From NCBI GenBank assembly GCA_036417435.1, contig CM070908.1:47401090-47465089 (forward strand): DNA of 64,000 nucleotides, given 5' to 3'. Below are positions 23,481 through 34,150 of the stretch, piece by piece. Each line of letters starts with the position of its first letter. The stretch's first letter is position 1. The DNA is from Inia geoffrensis (taxonomy: Eukaryota > Chordata > Mammalia > Artiodactyla > Iniidae). The position numbers were made by a program, and so were the translations under genes. The notes under the pieces were generated by a model. The model did not search any database. It was not told where the DNA came from and worked only from the letters and a program-made list of their open reading frames with translations.

Positions 23481-24148
23481 GGAAATTGACACCTACCTTC
23501 ACCTTGGTCCCTGGGATTCCAAGTGTGCCTTAGGGGTGATTGGGGCTCATAAATCTAGTCCCCTTTTATCTGTGAGATACTGTGGTGAACATGCAGATAC
23601 TTAAAGTGTCAATAAAGTTACAGCAAGTTATTAGTTATACTTTGATCCTGGGCATGGCTAATTTCCTTATGAAATTTAACCAAAAGCCTGAATCTCCTGA
23701 TTGTTGTTCCGTGTGATCCAGCGGCAGAGGGAAAAGAATGGTTCTCAGGACTGTCTTGACTCCTATGAGAGCTCATGGGTAAAAACAGAAACTGAAAAGT
23801 GATGTCTGGCTTGTGTTTGACCAATAGCAGGTCACTCACCATCTCTGGGCTTCAGTACCTTCCTCTGTGGAAGAGGCCCTTTGATTTCAGGATTTCTGGG
23901 TCTCCTCCCAGTCTGTTCTCCGGGGCTCCCATAGTGGGGATGGCGTGGGAGGCCCAGCTGCTGTCGCTGCTTCCACTACCTGCAGGAGGAAGTTTTGAAC
24001 ACTTTTGTCTTATCCCTTTCTCAGTGATTCCAATTTTAGTGCCTGTGGTGAGTGAGCAATTCAATTATTTGTCAAATATGTTTTTTATTAAATGATCCTT
24101 TTGCTGTGCAGTCATTTTAATTCCCTTTTAAAATTTTCGTTCAACTCT
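23481..24148. other. Unassigned non-coding DNA
   Basis: Opposed frames at 23799-24095 overlap, so neither is supported. No named repeat. Confidence 0.4.
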
Positions 24149-25375
24149 ATGACATAAATCACAGCAAGATCTTTTTTGACCCATCTCCTAGAGAAATGGA
24201 AATAAAAACAAAAATAAACAAATGGGACCTAATGAAATTTAACAGCTTTTGCATAGCAAAGGAAACCATAAACAAGATGAAAAGACAACCCTCAGAATGG
24301 GAGAAAATATTTGCAAACAAAGCAAGTGACAAAGGATTAATCTCCAAAATATACAAGCAGCTCATGCAGCTCAAAGTCAAAAAAAAAAAACCAACCTAAT
24401 CAAAAAATGGGCAGAAGACCTAAATATACATTTCTCCAAAAAAGATATACAGATTGCCAACAAACACATGAACGGATGTTCAACATCACTAATCATCAGA
24501 GAAATGCAAACCAAAACCACAATGAGGTATCACCTCACTCAGGCAGAATGGCCATCACCAAAAAATCTACAAACAATAAGTGCTGGAGAGGGTGTGGAGA
24601 AAAGGGAACTCTCTTGCACTGTTGGTGGGAATGTAAATTGATACAGCCACTGTGGAGAACAGTATGGAGGTTCCTTAAAAAACTACAAATAGAACTGCCA
24701 TATGACCCAGCAATCCCACTACTGGGCATATACCCTGAGAAAACCATAATTCAGAAAGAGTCATGTACCACAATGTTCATTGTATCACTATTTACAATAG
24801 CCAGGAGATGGAAGCAACCTAAGTGTCTATCGACAGATGAATGGATAAAGAAGATGTGGCACATATATACAGTGGAATATTACTCAGCCATAAAAGAAAA
24901 GAAATTGAGTTATTTGTAGTGAGGTTGATGGACCTAGAGACTGTCATACAGAGTGAAGTAAGTCAGAAAGAGAAAAACAAATACTGTATGCTAACACATA
25001 TATATGGAATCTAAAAAAAAAAAAAAATGGTTCTGATGAGCCTAGGGGCAGGACAGAAATAAAGACGCAGAAGTAGAGAATGGACTTGAGGACATGGGAT
25101 GGGGAAGGGTAAGCTGGGACTAAGTGAGAGAGTAGCATTGACATATGTACACTACCAAATGTAAAATAGCTAGTGGGAAGCAGCCTCATAGCACAGGGAG
25201 ATCAGCTCAGTGCTTTGTGACTACCTAGAGGGGTGGGATAGGGAGGGTGGGAGGGAGATGCAAGAGGGAGGGGATATGGAGATATTGTATACGTATAGCT
25301 GATTCACTTTGTTATACAGCAGAAACTAACACAACATTGTAAAGCAATTATACTCCAGTAAAGATGTTTAAAAAT
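24149..25375 (+). mobile_element. 5'-truncated L1 with readable ORF2 C-terminus
   Basis: Plus-strand L1 of about 1.2 kb. Frame 24196-24399 matches the ORF2p segment around '[20 protein letters not shown]'. Frame 24407-24919 (170 codons) covers the C-terminal cysteine-rich segment ('[20 protein letters not shown]') through '[12 protein letters not shown]' and 'WIKKMWHIYTVEYYSAIK'. A frameshift near 24385-24400 (A run) separates them, and there is an early stop before the usual end. Endonuclease and RT domains are absent, so it is dead. The 3' UTR carries a 15-A run (25011-25026) and a G-rich motif (25230-25255). It ends in 'ccagtaaagatgtttaaaaa'. Confidence 0.92.
25230..25255 (+). other. G-quadruplex-capable motif in L1 3' UTR
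   Basis: Six G runs of three or four (25230-33, 25235-37, 25241-43, 25245-47, 25249-51, 25253-55) separated by 1-3 nt loops. Such tracts are known in mammalian L1 3' UTRs. Fold predicted from the pattern only. Confidence 0.8.
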
Positions 25376-25449
25376 TTTTTTTGTTGCTCATAGGATCACA
25401 TTAAAGTAAAATCTTTCCTACTCAAAGATTATACAAATATTCTCCTGTG

Positions 25450-25460
25450 GTGCTTGCTTT

Positions 25461-25497
<37 letters not shown>

Positions 25498-25556
25498 AAT
25501 TAGCATGGCCCCTGCACAAGGATGACACACAAATTCGTGAAGCATTCCAAATTTTT
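25450..25556 (+). pseudogene. RNU6 (pseudogene): U6 snRNA pseudogene, full length, 5' part of a U6/L1 chimera
   Basis: The whole 107-nt stretch aligns without gaps to mammalian U6 spliceosomal RNA: it starts GTGCTTGCTTTGGCAGCACA, contains the conserved ACAGAGA box (as ATACAGAGAAAATTAGC) and the AGC triad region, and ends in a five-T run. By my reading there are about seven substitutions. At least five are CpG to TpG/CpA (for example CGCTTCGG to TGCTTTGG, TGCGC to TGCAC), which is methylation decay and not selection. No proximal sequence element or well-placed TATA box is visible upstream, so it should not be transcribed as U6. The five-T end joins directly to L1 3' UTR sequence (next entry). 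Template switching or RNA ligation during L1 retrotransposition explains this; it is a known class of chimera in mammals. Confidence 0.95.
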
Positions 25557-25960
25557 GTATGCTAACACATATATATGGAATCTAAAAAAAAAAAAAAAAA
25601 AAAAAAAAAATGGGTCTGAAGAACCTAAGGGCAGGACAGGAATAAAGATGCAGACATAGAGAATGAACTTAAGGACACAGGGAGGGGAAAGGGTAAGCTG
25701 GGACGAAGTGAGAGGGTGGCATGGACATATATACACTACCACATGTAAAATAGCTAGTGGGAAATAGCCGCATAGCACAGGGAGATCAGCTCAGTGCTTT
25801 GTGACCACCTAGAGGGGTGGGATAGGGAGGGTGGGAGGGAGACACAAGAGGGAGAAGATATGGGGATGTGTGTATAAGTGTAGCTGATTGACTTTGTTAT
25901 AAAGCAGAAACTAACACACCATTGTAAAGCAATTATACTTCAATAAAGATGTTAAAAAAA
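25557..25960 (+). mobile_element. L1 3' end, 3' part of the U6/L1 chimera
   Basis: Begins 'gtatgctaacacatatatatggaatct', exactly equivalent to position 24986 onward in the L1 just upstream, then a run of about 26 A (copy 1 has 15), the 3' UTR with a second G-rich motif (25814-25839), and an end at 'caataaagatgttaaaaaaaa'. Immediately outside the chimera, TCTCCTGTG (25441-25449) and TCTCCTATG (25964-25972) form a likely 9-bp TSD with one mismatch. This brackets U6 plus L1 as a single insertion. The minus-strand 92-codon frame here is an artefact. Confidence 0.93.
25814..25839 (+). other. G-quadruplex-capable motif, second copy
   Basis: The same six-G-run pattern as 25230-25255, in the L1 part of the U6/L1 chimera. 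Runs and loops are conserved although flanking bases differ. Confidence 0.8.
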
Positions 25961-25972
25961 ACCTCTCCTATG

Positions 25973-27277
25973 GAATTTTTTGTTAGTGTTCTGATGTTTC
26001 TTAAACATCAACATTTCTAACACATCTGAAATTTATTTTAGCAAATTATTGCAAAATTTATTTTTCTCATGGTATGTAACTATTTGCCCCCAGATTGACC
26101 CACTATTTTTTGGCTATTGGATTCCCTACTGATTTGAAACGCCATTTTTATTTTATCTTAAATTTTTAGTAAAACCGAGCTTCTGAATGGGTTTTCTCCT
26201 CTGTTCCGTTGACCATCAGTGTGACATTTTAAATTCTTATGCTGTTTAAAGTAAAGTTTGTAGCATATACGTCAGTGTTCCCCCCAGACCACCCTGGTTC
26301 CCTTTTACTCTTTGTTTCGGTGCTTTGGAGGCTGAGCTCCTGGTGGCAACCTCTGTCAATTCAATAAACAATGGCTTTAGTATTTTAAGTACAATTCCTA
26401 AAGAACATAAAGATTTTGATTCCTCAGAAACTATTCAGCAGAAATTAAACAGAAGAGTGTCTTTCTGTGTCCTTCTTAAAATTTTTAGACATATTTGAGA
26501 TTTAATCATTTGTTAAATATTTATTATCTACTATATGTCAGACACTATCTCCCTCTCTCTCTACCTCTACAAATTAGTCAAACCATAAAATTATTTTCAC
26601 ATATCTTTCTTAACTAAATATATCATGCACACTTTTCCAATTCAGCTTATGAAAATTCTTCCTCATTTTATTTGGTGGCTGCATATGGGTGTGCCATAGT
26701 TATGTTCATTCTGTTCTCTCTTATTCCCAAAATGAGGTTTATCCTTGCTTTATTAGGTTCAAAATTATGACAAATTCTTTAAAGCAAGGTTTTTCCTTCT
26801 AATTTTCTTAATTTGACTCATCCCTTTTTTAGCTGAATTTTGCCATCAAATCGTTTTTGCACATTTGAGAGGTTTTGTTTCTTTAATTTTGAATGCCACC
26901 ATTGTTCTGGAGGATTCTGAAGGCAGTGGGTTTCCTCTCGTGTCCATCACATGTTCATGTGCACACGCAGGAGCACTTTTCAATACGGTGACTTCAAGAG
27001 TCTGTCCTTCTCTCTCCCTCTCCCAGCTCCCCTCGTTTTTTGTTTTTTTGGTATTAAATTTCCTGAATTTTCTTGTTCTTTATTGATATATAGATTTAGG
27101 TCTCCCATCGTTTGGGAAATAGCTTCTTTTATAAATATTTTTTTCAATTCCATCAGTTTTACTTTTGTTTTCAAATAGCAAATTATATGTATATTTAATC
27201 ATTGTGACCTATCTTCCATATCTATTATCTTTCATCTCCTTAATAGTCTGTCATTTTTTTTCCTGCAATATCTTTGA
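25973..27277. other. Unassigned AT-rich DNA
   Basis: 1.3 kb with no gene. The stretch from about 26500 on has the low-complexity, T-rich look of a worn minus-strand L1, but I cannot anchor it to a landmark. Confidence 0.35.
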
Positions 27278-27493
27278 TTTTTTTTTTTTTTTTTTTTTTT
27301 TCGGTCCGTGGGCCTCTCACTGTTGTGGCCTCTCCCATTGCAGAGCACAGGCTCTGGACGCACAGACTCAGTGGCCATGGCTCACGGGCCCAGCCGCTCT
27401 GCGGCATGTGGGATCTTCCCAGACTGGGACACTAACCCGTGTCCCCTGCATTGGCAGGCGTACTCTCAACCACTGCACCACCAGGGAAGTCCT
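27278..27493 (-). mobile_element. CHR-2 SINE, variant 3' end
   Basis: Minus-strand CHR-2 with a poly(T) of about 24 and the 3' block CGGTCCGTGGGCCTCTCAC in place of the usual GGTACGCGGGCCTCTCAC. It ends 'accaccagggaagtcct'. I see no clear TSD, so an edge may be altered. Confidence 0.92.
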
Positions 27494-27679
27494 GATCATT
27501 TTAAAACTTTCCTCTATGACTGGGACGTTGTCTTTGGCTAAGTCAATTTTCTTTCTTGATGTTTCAAATAATGTTGCTTTTGTTCTTAGTGGGTTTTCTT
27601 AGATTTTGGAAGCCGTGTAAGTCACTGGGAAGTATGGCTCTCTGTTTCGAAAGCTTGATATGAAGTACTTTGTCTAAGT

Positions 27680-27701
27680 TTATATATATATATATATATA
27701 A
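27680..27701. repeat. (TA)n microsatellite
   Basis: About 11 TA units. Confidence 0.85.
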
Positions 27702-27815
27702 CCATGTGTACCATGGCACCTAGACAAATTATATACATATACACCTTGTCTTTCCTTTTGTTTTTTCAATTAATTAGATTTTTGGTGTATGATCTGGCTT
27801 TGCTCTGCCACTATA

Positions 27816-28189
27816 TCTTGACTTTTGTTCTTTTTCTTTTCTTTTTTTGGCTGCGCTGGATCTTTGTTGCTGTGCATGGACTTTCTCTAGTTCCCGCAAA
27901 TGGGGGCTACTCTTCGTTGTGGTGTGTGGGCTTCTCACTGCGGTGGCTTCTCTTGTTGCAGAGCATGGGCTCTAGGCACACGAGTTTCAGTAGTTGTAGT
28001 ATATGGGCTCAGTCCTTGTGGCTCGTGGGCTCTAGAGAGCAGGCTCAGTAGTTATGACGCGTGGGCTTAGTTGCTCCGCAGCATGTGGGATCTTCCCAGA
28101 TGAGGGTTCGAACCCGGGTCCCCTGAATTGGCAGGCGGATTCTTAACCACTGCGCCACCAGGGAAGCCCTAGGATGACTTGTTTTTGTC
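27816..28189 (-). mobile_element. CHR-1-type SINE (longer, older CHR element)
   Basis: Minus-strand element of about 320 bp (27849-28170). It has the same tRNA-like head as CHR-2 ('aaccactgcgccaccagggaagccct', box B as GGTTCGAACCCGGG) but a longer body built of 'gtggtgtgtgggcttctc', 'gtggcttctcttgttgcagagcatgggctctagg' and similar units. Possible TSD TGACTTTTGTTCTTTTT and TGACTTGTTTTTGTC. The plus-strand 115-codon frame is SINE-derived. Confidence 0.88.
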
Positions 28190-28430
28190 TAAAAGATGTC
28201 ACCTTTAGCAGCATAGTACATGGCCCATCAGTCTCAATTATGCATCCATTTCAGAAAAACCAAAAAAGCAAAATGTACAGGAGTGGGTTGAAGAAATCCA
28301 GTGAGTTTTGTGCCCAATTCTGCATTGTGTGGGTTCCTTATTCCCTTTAGTGAATAAATGCACTCATTGATAAATCTGACAAAAATTGGAACAAATGAAA
28401 GCAATTAGAAATACCATGTAGGAATTTGTT

Positions 28431-28875
28431 CACCATGATAAATTTTTTTAATTTATTTTTTTATTGAAGGATAGTTGATTTACAATGTTGTGTTAATATC
28501 TTCTGTACCGCAAAGTGACTCAGTTATACATATATATACATTCTTTTCTATATACTTTTCCATCATGGTTTATTCCAGGATATTGAATATAGTTCCCTGT
28601 GCTACACGGTAGGACCTTGTTGTTTTCCATCCTATATCTAATAGTTTGCATCTGCTAATCCCAAACTCCCAATCCATCCCTTCCCCACCCGCCTCCCCTT
28701 TGGCAATCACAAGTCTGTGCTCTATGTCTGTGAGCCTGTTTCTGCTTTGTAGATAAGTTCATTCATGCCATACTTTAGATTCCATATATAAGTGATATCA
28801 TATGGTATTTGTCTTTCTCTTTCTGACTTACTTCACTTACTGTGATCATCTCTAGTTGCATCCCACCATGATAAA
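28431..28875 (-). mobile_element. 5'-truncated L1 3' UTR with perfect TSD
   Basis: Minus-strand L1 3' UTR from the A tail ('ttttttaatttattttttt') to 'tgtgatcatctctagttgcatcc', the region just after the ORF2 stop. Perfect 12-bp TSD CACCATGATAAA at 28431-28442 and 28864-28875. Confidence 0.93.
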
Positions 28876-29779
28876 CTAATTCTATTTCTATTTTGCAACA
28901 TCAATCTTCAAAGATAATAATAAAATAGTATCTATGATGACAATAAATTTCAGCATTTTGTACAGAAAGGATCTGTGAAGACTGCCACCAAGAAACGAGG
29001 ATTTCAAAGCTTTGGTGATGTACTTCAAATTTCCCACTACAGTTGTTATCATTGTTCTAGTGATGAGAAATGAGATTACAAGCAACATTTCTGCCTCTTC
29101 CTCCCAGCCACCAACCATCATGTTCACCCTTCTCTTGCTTGTCATCCTCTGGCTGTAGGGGTCTGCCATCGCTTTTTTATGTGATTGATTTGCTCTTGCA
29201 TATCATGTTTTCCAACCAGATTGAATTGGGGGTTATTTTGGAGGGGACTTTAAATATTTGCAAGTGATATTTCCATAGATCAATAGCAATCTGACTTTTA
29301 AAAAGTTTTAAAGAAATCTTGGCTAGATCTCCACACTTCACCTCCTCATAACATTTTCCCCTTTGCAAAAGCCTATGTAAAAAACTGAATAGTGAGAAAC
29401 TCCCAGTAGCAACCCACATATTTTCCCTCCAAATGGGCTTCTCATCTTTTAGGCAGTTTTTCACATGGTTTTGGCTTTCACACTTTTGGTCATCTGTCAT
29501 GCTTTGTTCATTAGAACAGGTGGAGAATTTGTTCTATCTTTCCAAAGCATGTAAAACAGAGAGTGTAAAATACAAGACTTTGCTTCAAAGAAATTAAGGA
29601 ATGAAATGAAGTCTTAGACATATGAAGGAACTTGAAGCTTGAAGCTTTGCTCTCAGGCTCTCTTGACCTCTTTGATAAGTCAGGTTTTTTGGTTTAGGAG
29701 AGGGCTCTCTGAAGGAAGCAATGCTGTGTCCTCGAGAAGGATCCACCTTATCTTGATTTTCTGAGGGTAGAGCATCCAG
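28876..29779. other. Unassigned non-coding DNA
   Basis: Frames of 93 and 107 codons on the minus strand show no domain. The second one is lysine/cysteine-rich without structure. No repeat recognised. Confidence 0.4.
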
Positions 29780-29781
29780 AG

Positions 29782-30505
29782 TCTGGGGTGGTACTTTTTT
29801 TTTTTTCTTAATTTTTATTTTATATTGGGCTATAGTTGATTAACAATATTGTATTAGTTTCAGGTGTACAGCAAAGTTATTCTGTTTCAAATTCCTTCCC
29901 CATTTAGGTTATTACAGAATACTGAGCAGATCTCCCTGTCCTTGCTGGTTATCTATTTTAAATATAGTAGTATGTATATGTCAATCCCAAACTCCCAGTT
30001 TATCCCTCACCACCCACCCCCACCTTTCCCCTTTGGTAACCATAAGTTTGTTTTTGAAGTCTGTGAGTTTGTTTCTGTTTTGTAAATAAGTTCATTTGTA
30101 TCATTTATTTTTTAGATTCCTCATATAATCGATATTATATGATATTTGTCTTTCTCTGACTTCCTTCACTTAGTATGATAATCTCCAGGTCCATCCATGT
30201 TGCTGCAAATGGCAGTATTTCATTCTTTTTTATGGCTGAGTAATATTCCATTGTATGTATGTACCACATCTTCTTTATCCATTCATCTGTTGATGGACAT
30301 TTAGGCTGCTTCCATGTCCTGGCTATTGTAAACAGCACTGCAATGAACATTGGGGTGCATGTATCTTTTTGAATTATAGTTTCTACAGATATATGCCTGG
30401 AAGTGGGATTGCTAGATCATATGGTAGCTCTATTTTTAGTTTTTTAAGGAACCTCCATACTGTTCTCCACAGTGGCTGCACCAATTTACATTCTGGGATG
30501 GTACC
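29782..30505 (-). mobile_element. 5'-truncated L1 with ORF2 C-terminus and TSD
   Basis: Minus-strand L1 with its A tail at about 29797-29807, 3' UTR, and ORF2 C-terminus from about 30490 to 30135 ('[54 protein letters not shown]' split over the frame). TSD TCTGGGGTGGTAC (29782) and TCTGGGATGGTAC (30492), 12 of 13 identical. Confidence 0.92.
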
Positions 30506-31445
30506 TTTAATTTAGCTGTGTCTTAATGTGAACCTAGCAGGGATCCCCATCGTTAAAACTCCCCAGGACCGAGCTTTCTCCAAGTTATAATCTTTGTTTA
30601 AAGTCTAAAGTGGCAGACTGCATCTTGACTCTTCTGTGCCCAGCTCACACAGAGCTTTCTGCAACTTTGGGTGCTTGAGGGCCAGAGCACAAACAGCAGC
30701 AGAGAACTCATAGTCAACAGACAGGTGGTAGCCCAGGTGGGACAGTGCTGCCTGGAATCATGGCCAGTGGGGCTGTGGCACCCAATGGAATAGGCACCTG
30801 AGGGCATGAGGCTGCTAAACAGAATGTTTAGGGAAAAGGCAGAGCGCAGATGTCATGTAGTAACTGGACCCATGTGGGAACCTCTTGGGTTGGGAGTAAC
30901 TCAGGGAAGGGTTTATGGGGACCTGTAATATGTGTTAGCAGGAGCTATTAGGGAGAGGGATGGGGAGAAACCAGCAAACATCTGTTGCTATATCTTCTGA
31001 GAATAACATCTTTGAGATAAGATATATTTAATATTTCCCTCTCTAACTTAGTTAGTGAAAATGTAATGGTGTCAGGGGAAATTTCATGCAAGAGTGTACA
31101 CAGAGTTTAGTGCTTCTGGTTATCTTCTCAGTAAACATTTTGTCACCCAACTCACAGATAACTCATATTCTCAGTAAAATGATAAGTTCTACTTCTGTGG
31201 AATTCTATCTTTTCTCTATCCTTTTCAAAGACTTCCCCATATACCTTAAAAATTAAAGGGAGTAATACCTAAACCAAGGTCTTCTAACTCCAAGTTCACT
31301 ACTCTTTCTACCAAATCATGCTTATTGTAATAGTTTTTCATAATAAAACAGGTTGCATTAATTTTTATAAATTCAGATAAAATATTATTTTAAGGAATTT
31401 TAATTAAACTTGGATAAAATAGGCTAATCCCACTTTGGTAATTTT
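30506..31445. other. Unassigned non-coding DNA
   Basis: No gene or nameable repeat. Short frames only. Confidence 0.4.
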
Positions 31446-31625
31446 CATAATATGAATAATGATACTCTGCACTACACAATTTTCAAAGCATTTTCAAGTT
31501 TTAAATAACCTAAAGAAATGAACAGGGAAGTTATTACTGCCTGTACTTGAGACAGAAGGAAACTGAGGGGCAAGGAAATTAAATGACTTGCCTAAAATCA
31601 CTCATCACTAGAGGAGATTGCTTCT
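31446..31625 (-). mobile_element. MIR SINE fossil
   Basis: Reverse MIR pattern: 'gatactctgcactacacaattttcaaagcattttcaagtt', 'gacagaaggaaactgaggggcaaggaaattaaatgacttgcctaaaatcac'. Diverged. Confidence 0.6.
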
Positions 31626-33144
31626 TGAAACTCTGCGCCATCACAGAAGTCATCCTTATAAATATAGTTTGGCCACACTTACACATTTACTGTCACTTTT
31701 TAAAATTTAACCCACCATTGTTCTTCTTTCCCATATTGTCCTGAGTTCTTTTTCTAAGGCATCTATGGTGAGCCCTGAAGCAAACTTGCTTCCATCTGTA
31801 ATTGAATAGTTCATTGACTTCCATGAAACTAAAATGAGATCATCTCTACAACCGACAGATGAATCTTCATCTTTGCGTCCCTCCCAATCCCAGCCTTCTT
31901 TTAAAAAGAGCAAGAAGGTTGTAAAAATTGGCACCTTTTAAATTGGCAGCGTATTAGAAAAAGAAAAACAAAAACTTGCTTAGGAAATAATTGAGGTGGG
32001 ATGTCAGAGGTGTCACCTGCCATGCTACCGGGCAGGTGCTACCCTGCACGGCTGGCGTTGATATTGGCTTTGGTGTCTACTCGTCTCCTCAGGACAGTGC
32101 TGGGCTTACCCCTTCATCAAGGAAGACAGAATAAGAAGTTTACAGATTCTTAGGAAGAAAAAGAAAAATGGCATTCTTTTCTTCCTTCCTGTAGCAGTCA
32201 GGAAGAGCTTCCATTTAAATCTTTTCAGTGTAACCTATAGAAACCACTTCTAGCACTCTTTCTGAGACACACAATCCCAGAACCCTATGTTCCTTCTCCT
32301 TCAGTATCAAAATCCAGAATGCTCTCACTGGGTCTCAGTCACTGAAAGAGGCTTTTCTAAAAGGGAATAATTAAGTATCAAGCTACTGATTGAATAGGAT
32401 ATTTAAAGTGACTCATTAAAGAGGATATTTTAAAATCTTTTTCCACTTTTCTATGTTTACTGCTCCCCAAAGATAGCCAATATGATTCAAAGATTGGCTG
32501 AAAATTTGGGAAGAAATGGAGCAATTGAAAGCACGTGGTGCTGATGACTTGGCCATAGACTCAGAGAACCTTTCAGTGTGGAGGCTTCATCCCCCACATT
32601 GCGAGGGGAGGAGAGCAGGAACCTGGGGATGAGTCAGATGTGAACTCTGCACGCTCGGTGAGCTGGTGTCCTCCCTCCAGTTTCAGGGGAAGTAGCATTT
32701 CCTAGTTATGGAATGGATGCTCAGTTCTGAGACTCGGGGGAAGCACATTTTAAAGTTAGGTGGTGTTTATTTCTACTGGCAGCGTCTTGTTTTTATTTGT
32801 CCCTGGAAAGTGGTTAGGCTACGGGGAGTGAGAAATAGGACTACAAAACCAGAAAGATCAAATAAAAGTCTGTTCCGTAAAATAATCGTAGATGTGACTG
32901 ATGTCAATCATGACCACTCTGGATACCAGGACATCAGTTATTCCTGCTGTCCCCATCACCTTACACCTTTTAACTCTAAAATCCAGGTATTTCAAAGAAT
33001 TCCACTTGCCATTCAGACTATCATATTGGTCACTGAGAAATAGTTTGGTGTGTAATTAGATATGATATACAATATGAACATTTCAGCAATATGGCAGGGT
33101 AAGAAATGAGGAAATGAATGAATGGTGACATAGGATAGATTCTG
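31626..33144. other. Unassigned non-coding DNA
   Basis: 1.5 kb without a recognisable element. The 111-codon frame at 32708-33043 has no domain I know and no composition typical of coding DNA. I leave it uncalled. Confidence 0.4.
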
Positions 33145-33362
33145 GGGGTGACCACTGATCTCTCAATCCTGATCCCACCACTTTCTAGGTATGTAATCTC
33201 AGGCAGGTTACTTCAGTCACCTCATCCTAAAAATAGAGATAAAAACTGTACCTATCTCATTGGATTACTGTGAAGATTAAATAAAATAATGTCAATAACA
33301 TTTTTAGTACAGTGTCTGGTAAACAATACATGCTCAATAAAATGTATATGGTATTATTATGA
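33145..33362 (+). mobile_element. MIR SINE fossil
   Basis: Plus-strand MIR: 'tgatcccaccactttctaggtatgtaatctcaggcaggttacttcagtcacctcatcctaaaaatagagataaaaactgtacctatctcattggattactgtgaagattaaat' through 'catgctcaataaaatg'. A well-preserved order of landmarks. Confidence 0.8.
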
Positions 33363-33759
33363 GTAGCTTTACCATTCTCTTAGACTATAAGGTCCAAACC
33401 TTTGACTTCCAAATTTATCTCTGATGACTCCTTTTCATAGTCAAAGCAAAAGCCACTATCCCCACCTAATGGCCAATCAATAATGAAATCATTTACTCCT
33501 TCTCATCGCCCTTCATCTCCTTGCCCAGTGCCTCCTCTGAAACACACGGCACCCTTCCTCCTGGGCACAGAGTGTTCTCTAACTGCCTCTGGTATACGTT
33601 CTCGTTTCTCCAATCTATTCCACACACGTTGGCAGCCACAGCTCTGAACACTTCACTCCTTCCAAAGATTTCCTATTGTGACCAATCTTTTTTTAACAGC
33701 TCATTACTTCTATTTTTAAGATCTGCCCTTGTATGGTCTTATGATAGATTTGATTATTG
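33363..33759. other. Unassigned non-coding DNA, possibly L2-like
   Basis: Weak L2 character ('ctccaatctattccacacacgttggcagccac'). Not sufficient for a call. Confidence 0.3.
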
Positions 33760-34150
33760 GTCCCAATTCTCCACTCCACTGTAATAGGGTATAATACATT
33801 TGCCTTGTAACTTTGCTCTGCTCTCCCACTGCAGGCGGTATCTACTTCCCTAGCCCATGTGACTTGCTTTGGCAATGAAATATGAATGGATGTTGCAGGA
33901 GCAAAGATCTTAAGTGTATTTTTCATGGATTGGCTTGGTTCTTATGCTCTGGATCTGCCATGAGAAAAGCAATGCTACCCAGCCAAGCTCAACTGAGATC
34001 AGCCAAACCTCACTGACCTGCTGACCCATGAGCATGAGAGCAAGTGCTTGGTGATGTGTGTCACTGAATGCCAGGGTGCTTTACTATACCCCATTATTGT
34101 GGAAATAGCTGACTAGTATAGACCAACTACTTTTCCAACTTCACATCTGA
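33760..34150 (+). mobile_element. Old interspersed repeat, LTR-like
   Basis: 'cccatgtgacttgctttggcaatgaaatatgaatgg', 'gatcagccaaacctcactgacctgctgacccatgagcatgagagcaagtgc' and the end 'attattgtggaaatagctgactagtata' are hallmarks of a common eutherian repeat. I cannot name the family. Non-coding. Confidence 0.45.

Noticed and set aside
24407..24919. 170-codon plus-strand open frame
   Set aside because: Clear L1 ORF2 C-terminus, 5'-truncated and frameshifted relative to the preceding piece. Annotated as part of the L1, not as a gene.
25450..25556. A functional U6 gene
   Set aside because: No proximal sequence element or correctly placed TATA box is visible, changes are at CpG sites, and it is fused to L1 with a likely TSD. 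These fit a retropseudogene.
32708..33043. 111-codon plus-strand frame starting MEWMLSSETRGKH
   Set aside because: No recognisable family, no splice context and ordinary non-coding composition. Left uncalled because a search would be needed.
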